Shown here one piece after another: positions 27,369 to 35,842 of a stretch of DNA of 64,000 nt; within the stretch, counting starts at the first letter, position 1; each line of letters begins with the position of its first letter. The notes under the pieces were generated by a model. That model was not told where the DNA came from, did not search any database, and saw nothing but the letters and a program-made list of their open reading frames with translations. The translations under genes and the position numbers were made by a program. Source of the stretch: Lachnospiraceae bacterium GAM79 (GTDB lineage: Bacteria; Bacillota; Clostridia; Lachnospirales; Lachnospiraceae). The stretch lies in NCBI GenBank assembly GCA_003584705.1, contig AP018536.1:558001-622000 (forward strand), in the 5' to 3' direction.

Positions 27369-28988
27369 ATGGAAAAATATATTGGAAAATCCGTATATAA
27401 GGGAACAGCGATCGGACCTGTCAGTGTTCTGAAGAAAAAGGACAGTCTCGTTAAGAGAATCCATATCGACAACACAGCGGAAGAACTGAAACGGCTGGAT
27501 GCGGCTAAGGAACGTACGATGACGCAGCTGGGGCAGTTATACGAGAAGGCGCTGCAGGAGGTCGGAGAAGTCAATGCAGCTATTTTCGAGGTGCATCAGA
27601 TGATGCTCGAGGATGACGATTATCAGGATGCCATTCACAACATGATTCAGAACGAAGAAGTGAATGCAGAGTATGCGGTGGCAGTGACCGGTGATAATTT
27701 TGCAGAGATGTTCGCCAACATGGATGATGAATATATGCAGGCCCGCTCTGCGGATGTCAGGGATATCTCCAACCGGCTCGTCCGTAATCTGTCCGGCGAG
27801 GAGCAGATTGACTGGAGTACCATGGAGCCGTCGATCATTGTGGCAGATGATCTGACACCCAGTGAGACGGTACAGATGGATAAGAGTAAGATCCTGGCCT
27901 TTGTCACAGTACATGGCTCAACGAATTCCCATACTGCGATCCTGGCACGTATGATGAATATTCCGGCACTGATAGGGGTACCATTGGAACTGGAGAAAAT
28001 CCATAACGGAACCCGTGCTATTGTGGACGGCAGGGAAGCGGTATTTTACCTGGATCCGGAGGAAGAGCAGCTCCGGCAGGCAGAAGCGGCACAGCAGACA
28101 GAGCAGAGACAGAGAAGCCTGCTGGCAGATTACAAGGGACGGGAATCCGTGACAAAGAGCGGACGCAAGGTCAATGTATATGCCAATATCGGCAGCGTAT
28201 CGGATGTGGCATATGTACTGGAGAATGATGCGGAGGGTATCGGCCTGTTCCGCAGTGAATTCTTATATCTCGGAAGGGATTCTCTTCCGGATGAGACAGA
28301 ACAGTTCAATGCTTACCGTCAGGTGCTACAGATGATGGCAGGGAAAAAGGTCATCATCCGTACCCTTGATATCGGTGCGGACAAAAATGTAGATTACCTC
28401 GGACTGGGCAAGGAAGATAATCCTGCCATGGGATACCGCGCGATCCGGATCTGTCTGGAGCAGCCGGAGATCTTTAAGACGCAGCTGAGAGCACTTCTCA
28501 GGGCGGCAAAATACGGAACATTGGCTATTATGTATCCGATGATCATTTCCGTGGAGGAAGTGTTGGATATTCAGAAAATCGTGGCTGAGGTGGCTAAGGA
28601 GCTGGAGGAAGAAAAGATTCCTTACGCAATTCCGGAACAGGGAATTATGATCGAGACTCCTGCGGCTGTCATGATGAGTGAGGAGCTGGCGGAGCATGTT
28701 GATTTCTTCAGTATCGGCACGAATGATCTGACACAGTATACGCTGGCTATCGACAGGCAGAACAACAGACTGGACAGATTCTATAATCCACATCATGAGG
28801 CAGTCCTGCGTATGATACAGATGACTGTTGACGGAGCGCATAAGCATGGAAAATGGGTCGGCATCTGCGGAGAACTGGGAGCGGATACGACACTGACCAC
28901 ACGATTTGTGCAGATGGGAATTGATGAACTCAGTGTGGCACCGTCCATGGTACTGAATGTCCGTAGTAAAATATGCGAAATGGAGTGA
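27369..28988 (+). CDS. ptsI: phosphoenolpyruvate-protein phosphotransferase (Enzyme I)
   Basis: 539 residues; typical EI is about 570. Catalytic His188 lies in VHGSTNSHTAILAR, preceded by the HPr-binding helical domain (VNAAIFEVHQMMLEDDDYQD). The C-terminal PEP-binding barrel shows GIGLFRSEFLYL, IIRTLDIGADKNV, NPAMGYRAIRICL, GIMIETPAAVMMS, FFSIGTNDLTQYTLA and GICGELGAD with the active-site Cys. It moves phosphate from PEP to HPr. Directly downstream of ptsH and 7 bp from nagB, so general PTS enzymes and GlcNAc genes are one operon. Confidence 0.96.
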   Translation: MEKYIGKSVYKGTAIGPVSVLKKKDSLVKRIHIDNTAEELKRLDAAKERTMTQLGQLYEKALQEVGEVNAAIFEVHQMMLEDDDYQDAIHNMIQNEEVNAEYAVAVTGDNFAEMFANMDDEYMQARSADVRDISNRLVRNLSGEEQIDWSTMEPSIIVADDLTPSETVQMDKSKILAFVTVHGSTNSHTAILARMMNIPALIGVPLELEKIHNGTRAIVDGREAVFYLDPEEEQLRQAEAAQQTEQRQRSLLADYKGRESVTKSGRKVNVYANIGSVSDVAYVLENDAEGIGLFRSEFLYLGRDSLPDETEQFNAYRQVLQMMAGKKVIIRTLDIGADKNVDYLGLGKEDNPAMGYRAIRICLEQPEIFKTQLRALLRAAKYGTLAIMYPMIISVEEVLDIQKIVAEVAKELEEEKIPYAIPEQGIMIETPAAVMMSEELAEHVDFFSIGTNDLTQYTLAIDRQNNRLDRFYNPHHEAVLRMIQMTVDGAHKHGKWVGICGELGADTTLTTRFVQMGIDELSVAPSMVLNVRSKICEME

Positions 28989-28995
28989 GAGATTC

Positions 28996-29727
28996 ATGAG
29001 AATATACAAAGCAAAAGATTATGCAGATATGAGCAGAAAGGCTGCAAATATCGTATCGGCACAGGTTATCATGAAACCGAACTGTGTTCTCGGACTGGCT
29101 ACGGGATCTACTCCCATCGGCCTGTATAAACAGCTGGTGGAATGGTTCCGCAAGGGAGATCTGGACTTTTCTGAGGTTATGACGGTGAACCTGGATGAAT
29201 ATAAAGGTCTGAGCCGGGAAAACGAGCAGAGTTATTATTATTTTATGCACCAGAATCTGTTTGACCATGTGAATATCCCGGTAGAAAATACACATCTGCC
29301 AAACGGAATGGAGCCGGATTCGGAGAAAGAATGCCGTAGATATACGGAACTGATCCAGTCACTGGGCGGTGTGGATCTGCAGCTGTTGGGAATCGGACAT
29401 AACGGGCACATCGGCTTCAACGAACCGGGAGAGAGTTTTGACAAGCAGGTACATTGTGTGAACCTGACAGAGTCTACGATCGAAGCCAACAAGAGATTCT
29501 TCGCATCGGCTGAGGATGTCCCGAAGCAGGCATATACCATGGGGATCAAGACCATTATGCAGGCGAAGAAAATATTGATCGTAGCCAGCGGCGAAGACAA
29601 GGCGGAGATCGTACAGAAAGCTTTCTTCGGCCCCATTACACCGCAGGTGCCGGCATCGGTATTACAGCTTCATAATGATGTGACGCTGGTGGCAGACGAA
29701 GCAGCACTCAGTAAGCTTTCTGAATAA
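28996..29727 (+). CDS. nagB: glucosamine-6-phosphate deaminase
   Basis: 243 residues from ATG 28996. Family signatures: LGLATGSTPIGLYKQLV, MTVNLDEYKGLSRENEQSYY, LGIGHNGHIGFNEPG (general base and ring-opening residues) and ASGEDKAEIVQKAFFG. It converts GlcN6P to fructose-6-phosphate and ammonia, feeding aminosugar carbon into glycolysis. The length matches allosteric-site-lacking Firmicute forms rather than the 266-residue E. coli hexamer. It precedes nagA by 21 bp. Confidence 0.96.
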   Translation: MRIYKAKDYADMSRKAANIVSAQVIMKPNCVLGLATGSTPIGLYKQLVEWFRKGDLDFSEVMTVNLDEYKGLSRENEQSYYYFMHQNLFDHVNIPVENTHLPNGMEPDSEKECRRYTELIQSLGGVDLQLLGIGHNGHIGFNEPGESFDKQVHCVNLTESTIEANKRFFASAEDVPKQAYTMGIKTIMQAKKILIVASGEDKAEIVQKAFFGPITPQVPASVLQLHNDVTLVADEAALSKLSE

Positions 29728-29748
29728 GAAAGGGGAAGCTGATAGGTC

Positions 29749-30879
29749 ATGAGAATCAGAAATGCAAATATATATACAGAGGAGCATCGGTTTGTCAGAG
29801 GGGATGCAGCCGTGGAGAACGGCAGGTTCGTAAGCTGTACCGGGGAACCGGCAGGTGAGGAAGCTGTTGTGGATGCGGAAGGCATGTATCTGATACCGGG
29901 ACTGGTGGATATTCATTTCCATGGTTGTAAGGGCGCAGATATGTGTGACGGTACGAAGGAAGCACTGGATGTCATCACATCATATGAAGCATCTGTCGGT
30001 GTGACAAGTGTCTGCCCGGCTACCATGACGATCCCTAAGGATGAACTGCTGGAGGTCATGAAAAATGCCGGCAGCTATGAGTATTCCGGTGGATCCCACC
30101 TGGTGGGCATCAATATGGAAGGACCCTTTATCAGTCCGGCGAAAAAGGGTGCTCAGGCGGCGGAAAATATCATGCACTGCGATTATGAATATTTCAGTCA
30201 GCTGCAGAAAGCGGCGAACGGGCTGATCAAGCTGGTAGATATCGCACCGGAAGAGCCGGGAGCGATGGAATTTATCGACAGAGCCAAAGGAGAAGTGGTC
30301 ATTTCACTGGCGCATACAGCTTCCGACTATGATACAGCAAGGGAAGCCATTGAACATGGAGCATCGCATGCGACACATTTATATAATGCAATGCCGCCGC
30401 TGAACCACAGGGAGCCCGGCGTGATCGGAGCAGTGAGAGATTCAGAGAAATGTCATCCGGAGCTGATCTGTGATGGTGTACACATTCATCCATCAGTGAT
30501 CCGTGCAACATTTGCGATGTTTGGTGCTGACCGCATGATCCTGATCAGTGACAGTATGCGTGCAACGGGCCTGGAGGATGGTGAATATACGTTGGGAGGA
30601 CAGCCGGTTACCGTCAGAGGCAATCTGGCTACCCTGCATGACGGTACGATCGCCGGATCGGCGACGAATCTGATGGATTGTATGCGGTTTGTAGTAAAAA
30701 CGGTCGGTCTGCCGTTAGAGACGGCAGTGATGTGTGCCACGGAGAATCCGGCGAAGGAGATCGGCATTTTCAATGAAGTGGGCAGTATATCCGTTGGTAA
30801 AAGGGCAGATTTCGTACTCCTGGATCAGGAACTGAACATTGCAGCGGTATATATCGACGGAAAGGAGTTCACATGTTAG
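29749..30879 (+). CDS. nagA: N-acetylglucosamine-6-phosphate deacetylase
   Basis: 376 residues. Metal site HFHG in VDIHFHGCKGADM, NMEGPFISPAKKGAQ with the metal-binding Glu, ISLAHTASDY and ATHLYNAMPPL with further histidines, catalytic Asp in ILISDSMRATGL, and LVVKTVGLPLE-type dimer region. It removes acetate from GlcNAc6P to give the NagB substrate. Its end overlaps the next gene by seven bases, so translation is coupled to the EIIA gene. Confidence 0.96.
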   Translation: MRIRNANIYTEEHRFVRGDAAVENGRFVSCTGEPAGEEAVVDAEGMYLIPGLVDIHFHGCKGADMCDGTKEALDVITSYEASVGVTSVCPATMTIPKDELLEVMKNAGSYEYSGGSHLVGINMEGPFISPAKKGAQAAENIMHCDYEYFSQLQKAANGLIKLVDIAPEEPGAMEFIDRAKGEVVISLAHTASDYDTAREAIEHGASHATHLYNAMPPLNHREPGVIGAVRDSEKCHPELICDGVHIHPSVIRATFAMFGADRMILISDSMRATGLEDGEYTLGGQPVTVRGNLATLHDGTIAGSATNLMDCMRFVVKTVGLPLETAVMCATENPAKEIGIFNEVGSISVGKRADFVLLDQELNIAAVYIDGKEFTC

Positions 30880-31352
30880 ATTTTTTGAAAGGTAAGCGAA
30901 AAGGGAATTGTATCGGATCTCCCTGTAAGGGGAAGGCAGTTGCTCTTACGGAGGTACCGGATCCTACATTTTCCGAGAAGATATTGGGAGACGGATTTGC
31001 AGTGATCCCCTCTGAGGGGAAAATATATGCTCCCGCAGACGGAGAGGTGACCGTGGTATTTGATACGCTTCATGCGATCACCATGACAACGGATCAGGGA
31101 GCGGAGCTTCTGATCCACATCGGACTGGACACCGTGACGCTCAAGGGGGCCCCCTTCACGGCACATGTTGCTGCCGGAGACCATGTCAAAAAGGGCGATC
31201 TTCTGCTGGATGCGGATCTGGAGAAGATTCAGGAAGCCGGACTGCATATCATCACTCCGGTCCTGGTCTGCAATACCGATGAATATAACAAGATCAGTAT
31301 TCTGAAAGAGGGAGAGGTATCTCCCGGCGAGGACGTGCTCCAGATCTCTTAA
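30873..31352 (+). CDS. PTS glucose-family EIIA protein (Crr-like)
   Basis: 159 residues with phosphorylatable His82 in ELLIHIGLDTV and the partner His67 in DTLHAITMTT; IYAPADGEV and FTAHVAAGDHVKKGDLLL complete the EIIA-Glc fold. It passes phosphate from HPr to the EIIB domain of the GlcNAc carrier encoded next. As a separate subunit it supplies the EIIA function that is fused to EIIBC in E. coli NagE. Overlaps nagA. Confidence 0.93.
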   Translation: MLDFLKGKRKGNCIGSPCKGKAVALTEVPDPTFSEKILGDGFAVIPSEGKIYAPADGEVTVVFDTLHAITMTTDQGAELLIHIGLDTVTLKGAPFTAHVAAGDHVKKGDLLLDADLEKIQEAGLHIITPVLVCNTDEYNKISILKEGEVSPGEDVLQIS

Positions 31353-31429
31353 GAGCGGTACGTCCGTATCAACTAACGAAACTGACCGGAGCTGTTCCGG
31401 TTGAGTATAATGTAAAGGAGGAGAAATGT

Positions 31430-32898
31430 ATGAAGTTTCTTCAAAAACTGGGTAAAGCGTTAATGCTTCCCGTAGCGGTTCTGCCGATCTGCGGTATCCT
31501 CATGGGTATTGGTTACTGGTTGTGCCCGGCAACGATGCAGGGTGGTGAGATCTCGGGCGTGGCAAATCTGATCGGTCTGTTCCTCGTAAAAGCAGGTGTG
31601 CTTTGATCGACAACATGGCGATCCTGTTTGCAATTGGTGTAGGTGTCGGTATGTCAGAGAAAAATGACGGTACCGGAGCCATCGCAGCGCTGGCTTCCTG
31701 GCTGATGCTCACAACACTTTTGTCTACCGGATTTGTTACGACCATTATGCCCTCCATCGCTGAGGATGCTACCAAGACACTGGCATTCAATAAGATTGCG
31801 AATCCCTTTATCGGTATTATTGCCGGTATTATCGGTTCCATGTGCTACAACAAGTTCAAGGATACCAAGCTTCCCGACTGGCTGTCCTTCTTCAGTGGTA
31901 AGCGTTGCGTAGCTATCGTAGCAGGTGTGGTATCTATTCTGGCATCTGTTGTACTGCTGTTCGTATGGCCTTTACTGTTCGGCGGTCTGGTAGCTCTCGG
32001 TGAAGCCATTGTAGGTCTGGATGTAGTCGGCGCAGGTATTTATGCTTTCCTGAACCGTCTGCTGATCCCTACCGGATTACATCACGCACTGAACAACGTA
32101 TTCTGGTTCGATACCATCGGACTTGGAGATCTGCAGCACTTCTGGAAAGGTGAGACAAGCGCTGATGTATCCTGGAGCCTTGGAATGTATATGTCCGGCT
32201 TCTTCCCTTGTATGATGTTCGGTGTCCCCGGTGCGGCTCTGGCAATGGTAAAATGTGCAAAGCCCGCCAAGAAAAAGGCAGCGATCGGTCTGGTAGCTTC
32301 CGCAGCAATCTGTTCCTTCATCTGCGGCGTTACCGAGCCCTTTGAGTTTGCATTCATGTTCTTAGCTCCCGGACTGTATGTGATCTACGCAGCACTGTAC
32401 GGCATCTTCACCATGATCACTGTTGCTCTTGGCTTCCGTGCAGGCTTCAGCTTCTCCGCAGGTGCGATGGATCTGCTGTTCTCATCCTCCCTGCCTGCAG
32501 CAGCCAGAATCTGGCTGATCATCCCTCTGGGCATTGCAGCATTTGCTGTATTCTACTTCGTATTCCTCTTCGCTATCAAGAAATGGGATCTGAAGACCCC
32601 CGGTAGAGAAGATGATGATGTAGAAGCAGAGAAGAAGATCGAGCTGGCAAATGATGATTTCGCAGCAATCGCAGCAACCATTCTGGAAGGCTGCGGCGGC
32701 AAGGACAACATTGCAAGCATTGACAACTGCATTACAAGACTGAGACTGGAAGTAAAAGACATTACCGCAGTGAATGATAAGGTGATCAAATCTGCAGGCG
32801 TAGCCGGTGTCATGAAACCCGGTAAGACCTCCGTTCAGGTAATCATCGGACCTAAGGTTCAGTTCGTAGCAGATGCATTTTCCAAGCTTTGCGAATAA
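31430..32898 (+). pseudogene. nagE: PTS N-acetylglucosamine EIICB (nagE) with a one-base frameshift
   Basis: Starts at ATG 31430 behind AAAGGAGGAG with MKFLQKLGKALMLPVAVLPI. After 58 codons the frame ends at TGA 31604; the rest (IDNMAILFAIGVGVGM onward, to 32898) continues in the -1 frame. Reading GTG then GCT TTG ATC restores the expected ALIDN..LFAIGV of EIIC. The downstream part contains the EIIC membrane domain and an EIIB domain with phosphocysteine in DNCITRLRLEV. No slippery heptamer is present, so this is an indel, either real or a sequencing error. Codons are strongly biased (GGT, ATC, GTA), typical of a highly expressed gene, which favours error or a recent mutation. Confidence 0.88.
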
Positions 32899-32930
32899 TA
32901 AAGCACTGATAAAACTGAATATATGACCGG

Positions 32931-32969
32931 AAGAAAGACCTGCTTGGGAAGACCACGCGGGTCTTTCTT
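32931..32969 (+). terminator. terminator of the pts-nag operon
   Basis: AAGAAAGACC / GGTCTTTCTT perfect 10-bp stem, extendable with mismatches, 32 bp after the nagE stop. Its last bases touch the inverted-repeat element that follows. Confidence 0.7.
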
Positions 32970-33176
32970 ATATATGATGTCGGGGTCAAAAGCCCCCGAC
33001 TTTGATGCCTACGGATTGTTCCGTGCTATGCACTCTCACAATCCTACCCTCTATTCGCATATCGTGGGATTATCATCCCACTTTTATGCTCATATCGGGG
33101 CGGGTCATAAGGTCTTTCACCCACTTATGAGCAAGCTCATGTGGGCTTAGACCTTTTGACCCTGGCATCATATATA
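32969..33176. repeat. 208-bp inverted-repeat element (MITE-like or structured RNA)
   Basis: The two ends are 24-bp inverted repeats with two mismatches: TATATATGATG then GGGTCAAAAG at the left (32969-32992), and the complement at the right (33153-33176). The interior has further hairpins: CGGGG..CCCCCG near 32981, GTGGGAT..ATCCCAC near 33064 and CCCAC..GTGGG near 33120-33144. No convincing ORF. It fills most of the 389-bp gap between nagE and the pilin gene. Confidence 0.65.
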
Positions 33177-33287
33177 TTTAATAATTACTTTATTGACATT
33201 TACTTTGGAAATGATAAAATCATGACGGAGAAAATCAGTGGGCCTGATGCCTGCGGAATGTATTGTAATGTAATGGAGAGAAAAGTC

Positions 33288-33728
33288 ATGAAAAAATCAA
33301 AAGGAAAGAAGGGAAACGGGGGATTTTCATTAGTAGAGCTGATCATTGTAATAGCTATCATGGCAGTGCTGGTGGGAGTACTGGCACCGCAGTATCTGTC
33401 TTATATACATAAGGCAAAGGTGGCGGCAGATCAGGCGAATCTGAAGAATTATTATACGGAGATTCAGATGGATTATATTACTACAGGAAAGTATAATTCC
33501 ATGGTACCTACCGTACAAAATAGCCCTGCGGATTATATGCAGAGGGAAATTCATTTTCTAAACGGGCAGACCGTGAAATTAAAAGCAGGATATTTTGCTG
33601 TGACAGAAGATACCAGAAGTCAGGGAGGCTACAATCTATGCTATCATTGTGATCTGTGCACGGCTGCTGATGCAGATGAGCAGACAAAACAAAAGCATCT
33701 GGAGACTTGTATGATTACATTTCTATGA
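33288..33728 (+). CDS. type IV pilin-like prepilin
   Basis: 146 residues from ATG 33288 (GGAGAG 7 bases upstream). Short basic leader KKSKGKKGNGG, prepilin peptidase site GG/FSLVELIIVIAIMAV with Glu at mature position 5, then a hydrophobic helix and a globular domain (QANLKNYYTEIQMDYITTGK). The C-terminus carries a CYHCDLC cluster plus a later Cys, which could bind metal or form disulfides. No other pilus or secretion genes are next to it, so it is an orphan pilin or a pseudopilin used by machinery encoded elsewhere. It has no visible operon partner. Confidence 0.85.
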   Translation: MKKSKGKKGNGGFSLVELIIVIAIMAVLVGVLAPQYLSYIHKAKVAADQANLKNYYTEIQMDYITTGKYNSMVPTVQNSPADYMQREIHFLNGQTVKLKAGYFAVTEDTRSQGGYNLCYHCDLCTAADADEQTKQKHLETCMITFL

Positions 33729-33748
33729 TGGCGCTTGAGAGGAATATG

Positions 33749-34588
33749 TTATCTCCCCAGACATAATCCGATATTATCAGAAATGCAGCAGATGTATCCA
33801 TGCTTCCCGGCGTAGGCGGCTGCCTGTCTGCGGATGGTGGGATCCGTTGCGTATTCCAGGGTGTAAGCGGTACAGCCGTGTGACATAGCCAGATCCAGAT
33901 ACTCAGTATAGTATTCACGCGTACTTTGATCATTTTTAGTATAGACATCCTTTGAAAAATCATACGCAGTAAAAACGTTCTCCTGGTTTACCCCATCGAT
34001 GAGAACGTTTTTTTCTGTTGTAAGATATTTTTTTACAAAACAGTCCCCACCGTTGATCATGATCTTTCTGCCTGTATGGTTTATATAGTCCAGAATCGTA
34101 AGGATTCCGTCATAGATGGATTCCTGCGGATAGTTATAGTATACATCCGTGTTATCGACAAAAAAGCCGTCCACATCCTTCTGTACCAGGGCGTCTACTC
34201 TGGAAGCTGTACATGCCTGCCATTCCGGAGCTGAGACATCGATCCATTTTTCCTCCGGCCAATTCTCATAGGCACCCAGAGTATATTTCTCAAAGTCTGT
34301 ATCATAGGACCGGAAGCTCTCGATCGATCCGATATTGATATAGGAGTAGATTTCATGGATACCATTTTCTCTTAAACGGGCAATGTCATTTTGGGAAAAA
34401 TATTCCGCATCTATGACAAGCAGATCAATGTCAGAAAGTTTTTCTGTGATCTCAGGGTCTTCGCCGATCAGGACAATGTATTTTTCTGCACTATTGAAGG
34501 TGCTGGTGGAGCAGGCACTGAGCAGGGCTGTAGATAATATCAGAATGAGAACACATATTATTTTTATGAATAGCTTCGTTTTCCTCAA
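33749..34588 (-). CDS. GH114-like (endo-alpha-1,4-polygalactosaminidase family) lipoprotein
   Basis: 279 residues with a lipoprotein signal (LFIKIICVLILILSTALL then SAC lipobox). The mature part has the GH114 TIM-barrel order: LLVIDAEYFSQNDIARLRE, YSYINIGSIESFR, WIDVSAPEWQ, VDGFFVDNTDVYYNYP and KIMINGGDCFVKKYL. Family members cleave galactosaminogalactan-type or Pel-like exopolysaccharide. As a surface lipoprotein it could trim such polymers or the cell's own. Convergent with the pilin gene. Family call is good; substrate is inferred from family only. Confidence 0.8.
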   Translation of the reverse strand: MRKTKLFIKIICVLILILSTALLSACSTSTFNSAEKYIVLIGEDPEITEKLSDIDLLVIDAEYFSQNDIARLRENGIHEIYSYINIGSIESFRSYDTDFEKYTLGAYENWPEEKWIDVSAPEWQACTASRVDALVQKDVDGFFVDNTDVYYNYPQESIYDGILTILDYINHTGRKIMINGGDCFVKKYLTTEKNVLIDGVNQENVFTAYDFSKDVYTKNDQSTREYYTEYLDLAMSHGCTAYTLEYATDPTIRRQAAAYAGKHGYICCISDNIGLCLGR

Positions 34589-34679
34589 TTAACGGTACCT
34601 CCTTTTTCGCTTGATCTGCTCCAATATTTGTATCCAGATAATTATACTATAGATGGCTCTACATTTCATGTATTTCTGT

Positions 34680-34691
34680 TAACTATTCAGA
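34680..34691. repeat. single copy of the TAACTATTCAGA motif
   Basis: Exact 12-mer shared with the palindromic element at 19942 and the inverted copy at 63080, in the 290-bp gap between the GH114 and PocR-chemoreceptor genes. Confidence 0.4.
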
Positions 34692-34777
34692 GCCATACAA
34701 AATACTGCATTCAGGCAGATAATGTCGAAAAAAATATCTGTAAAAATATTAAAAAGGGCGAAAAATATTGAAAAATG

Positions 34778-34786
34778 TGGTATAAT
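34778..34786 (+). promoter_or_regulatory. extended -10 promoter of the PocR chemoreceptor gene
   Basis: TGGTATAAT with perfect TATAAT at 34781-34786, 92 bp before the start codon; no good -35. Confidence 0.5.
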
Positions 34787-34810
34787 TTTTTATGCAAATA
34801 TAAGATAATA

Positions 34811-34857
34811 CCGGGACAAAAAGTCCCCGGATTTGATGCGTTCGGCGGTTAAGATAA
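34811..34857 (+). other. two leader hairpins before the PocR chemoreceptor
   Basis: CCGGGAC/GTCCCCGG with loop AAAAA, then CGGTTA/TAACCG around GA. The stretch between them (TTTGATGC.T.CGG) resembles the left part of the 208-bp element at 32969, where a GGGGTCAAAAG..CCCC hairpin is followed by TTTGATGCCTACGG. Not matched to a known riboswitch. Confidence 0.4.
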
Positions 34858-34877
34858 CCGGGAAAGTAGGAAGTTAT

Positions 34878-35651
34878 ATGAAGATTCAGGATTTTTGTGA
34901 CATGAACAAATTCGAGCAGATCATGAAGAACTGGGCAAACAGCACGGGACTGGCAACCGTGGCTGTGGGTGCAGACGGAAAATACATCAGTGACTGTTAT
35001 AATTTTACGGAGTTCTGTATTGATCTGACGAGAGGAAGCGCAGAGGGGAAAAAGCGCTGCGAGCAGTGTGACAGAGAAGGCCATGGTGTGTATCCCTGCC
35101 ATGCGGGACTTGTGGATTTCGGCATTCCGATCACACTGGAGGATGGAACCGTGCTGGGCAGTATTATCGGAGGACAGGTGCTGCCGGAGAATCCGGATGA
35201 GGAGAAGTTCCGTCAGACAGCAAGAGAACTTGGCATTGATGAGGATAAATATATCAAGGCCTTGAAAAAGGTAAATGTAAAGACAAGGGAGCAGATCGAC
35301 GCTTCGGCAAATCTGCTGGGAGATGTGATCAACATGTTCGTAAGAGCCAGCTACGTCAACAGGAAAAACGAGAATCTGGTAGGTGAGCTAAAGGGTGGCA
35401 TTACGAAAGCTGCGGAACAGATCGAGGAAGCAACGGACAAGACCAAGGAAATCGATGGCTACAGCAAGAGACAGCAGATTCTGGCACTGAATGCTTCGAT
35501 TGAGGCTGCAAGAGCCGGAGATCAGGGCAAGGGCTTTGCCGTGGTGGCAACGGAAGTACAGAAGTTAGCAAGAGATATGGCGACCTCCAGTGCGGACATT
35601 AAGAAGCTGTTGGGAGAGCTGCATGTTACGATCAACCATTTGAATCAATAG
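34878..35651 (+). CDS. soluble PocR-domain chemoreceptor
   Basis: 257 residues from ATG 34878 (GTAGGAAG upstream). N-terminal PocR sensory domain ([60 protein letters not shown] with its conserved cysteines), then a very short signalling domain of about 90 residues with [20 protein letters not shown] and [17 protein letters not shown]. There is no membrane helix or HAMP. PocR domains bind small hydrocarbon derivatives. The receptor should sense a cytoplasmic metabolite and feed the chemotaxis array; the shortened coiled coil would need to fit a cytoplasmic array. Confidence 0.9.
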   Translation: MKIQDFCDMNKFEQIMKNWANSTGLATVAVGADGKYISDCYNFTEFCIDLTRGSAEGKKRCEQCDREGHGVYPCHAGLVDFGIPITLEDGTVLGSIIGGQVLPENPDEEKFRQTARELGIDEDKYIKALKKVNVKTREQIDASANLLGDVINMFVRASYVNRKNENLVGELKGGITKAAEQIEEATDKTKEIDGYSKRQQILALNASIEAARAGDQGKGFAVVATEVQKLARDMATSSADIKKLLGELHVTINHLNQ

Positions 35652-35674
35652 TAATTTAGGATAAAGTTTACAGG

Positions 35675-35720
35675 AAAACCGTTTTTCTGATCCACAAAGG
35701 CGCAGAAAGGCGGTTTTTTT
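35675..35720 (+). terminator. terminator of the PocR chemoreceptor gene
   Basis: AAAACCG..TTTCTG / CAGAAA..CGGTTTT stem followed by a T7 run, 23 bp after the stop codon. Confidence 0.75.
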
Positions 35721-35842
35721 GCACATTTTTGCATGTTTCCTTTTGGTGTGTATAAAAAAGTCGGAGAAGTTGTCCGATATTCTCAATAGAGGAACTAGGT
35801 AAACAAACGGATTTGGCATTTATTTTCAAGGAGGAAATAATT

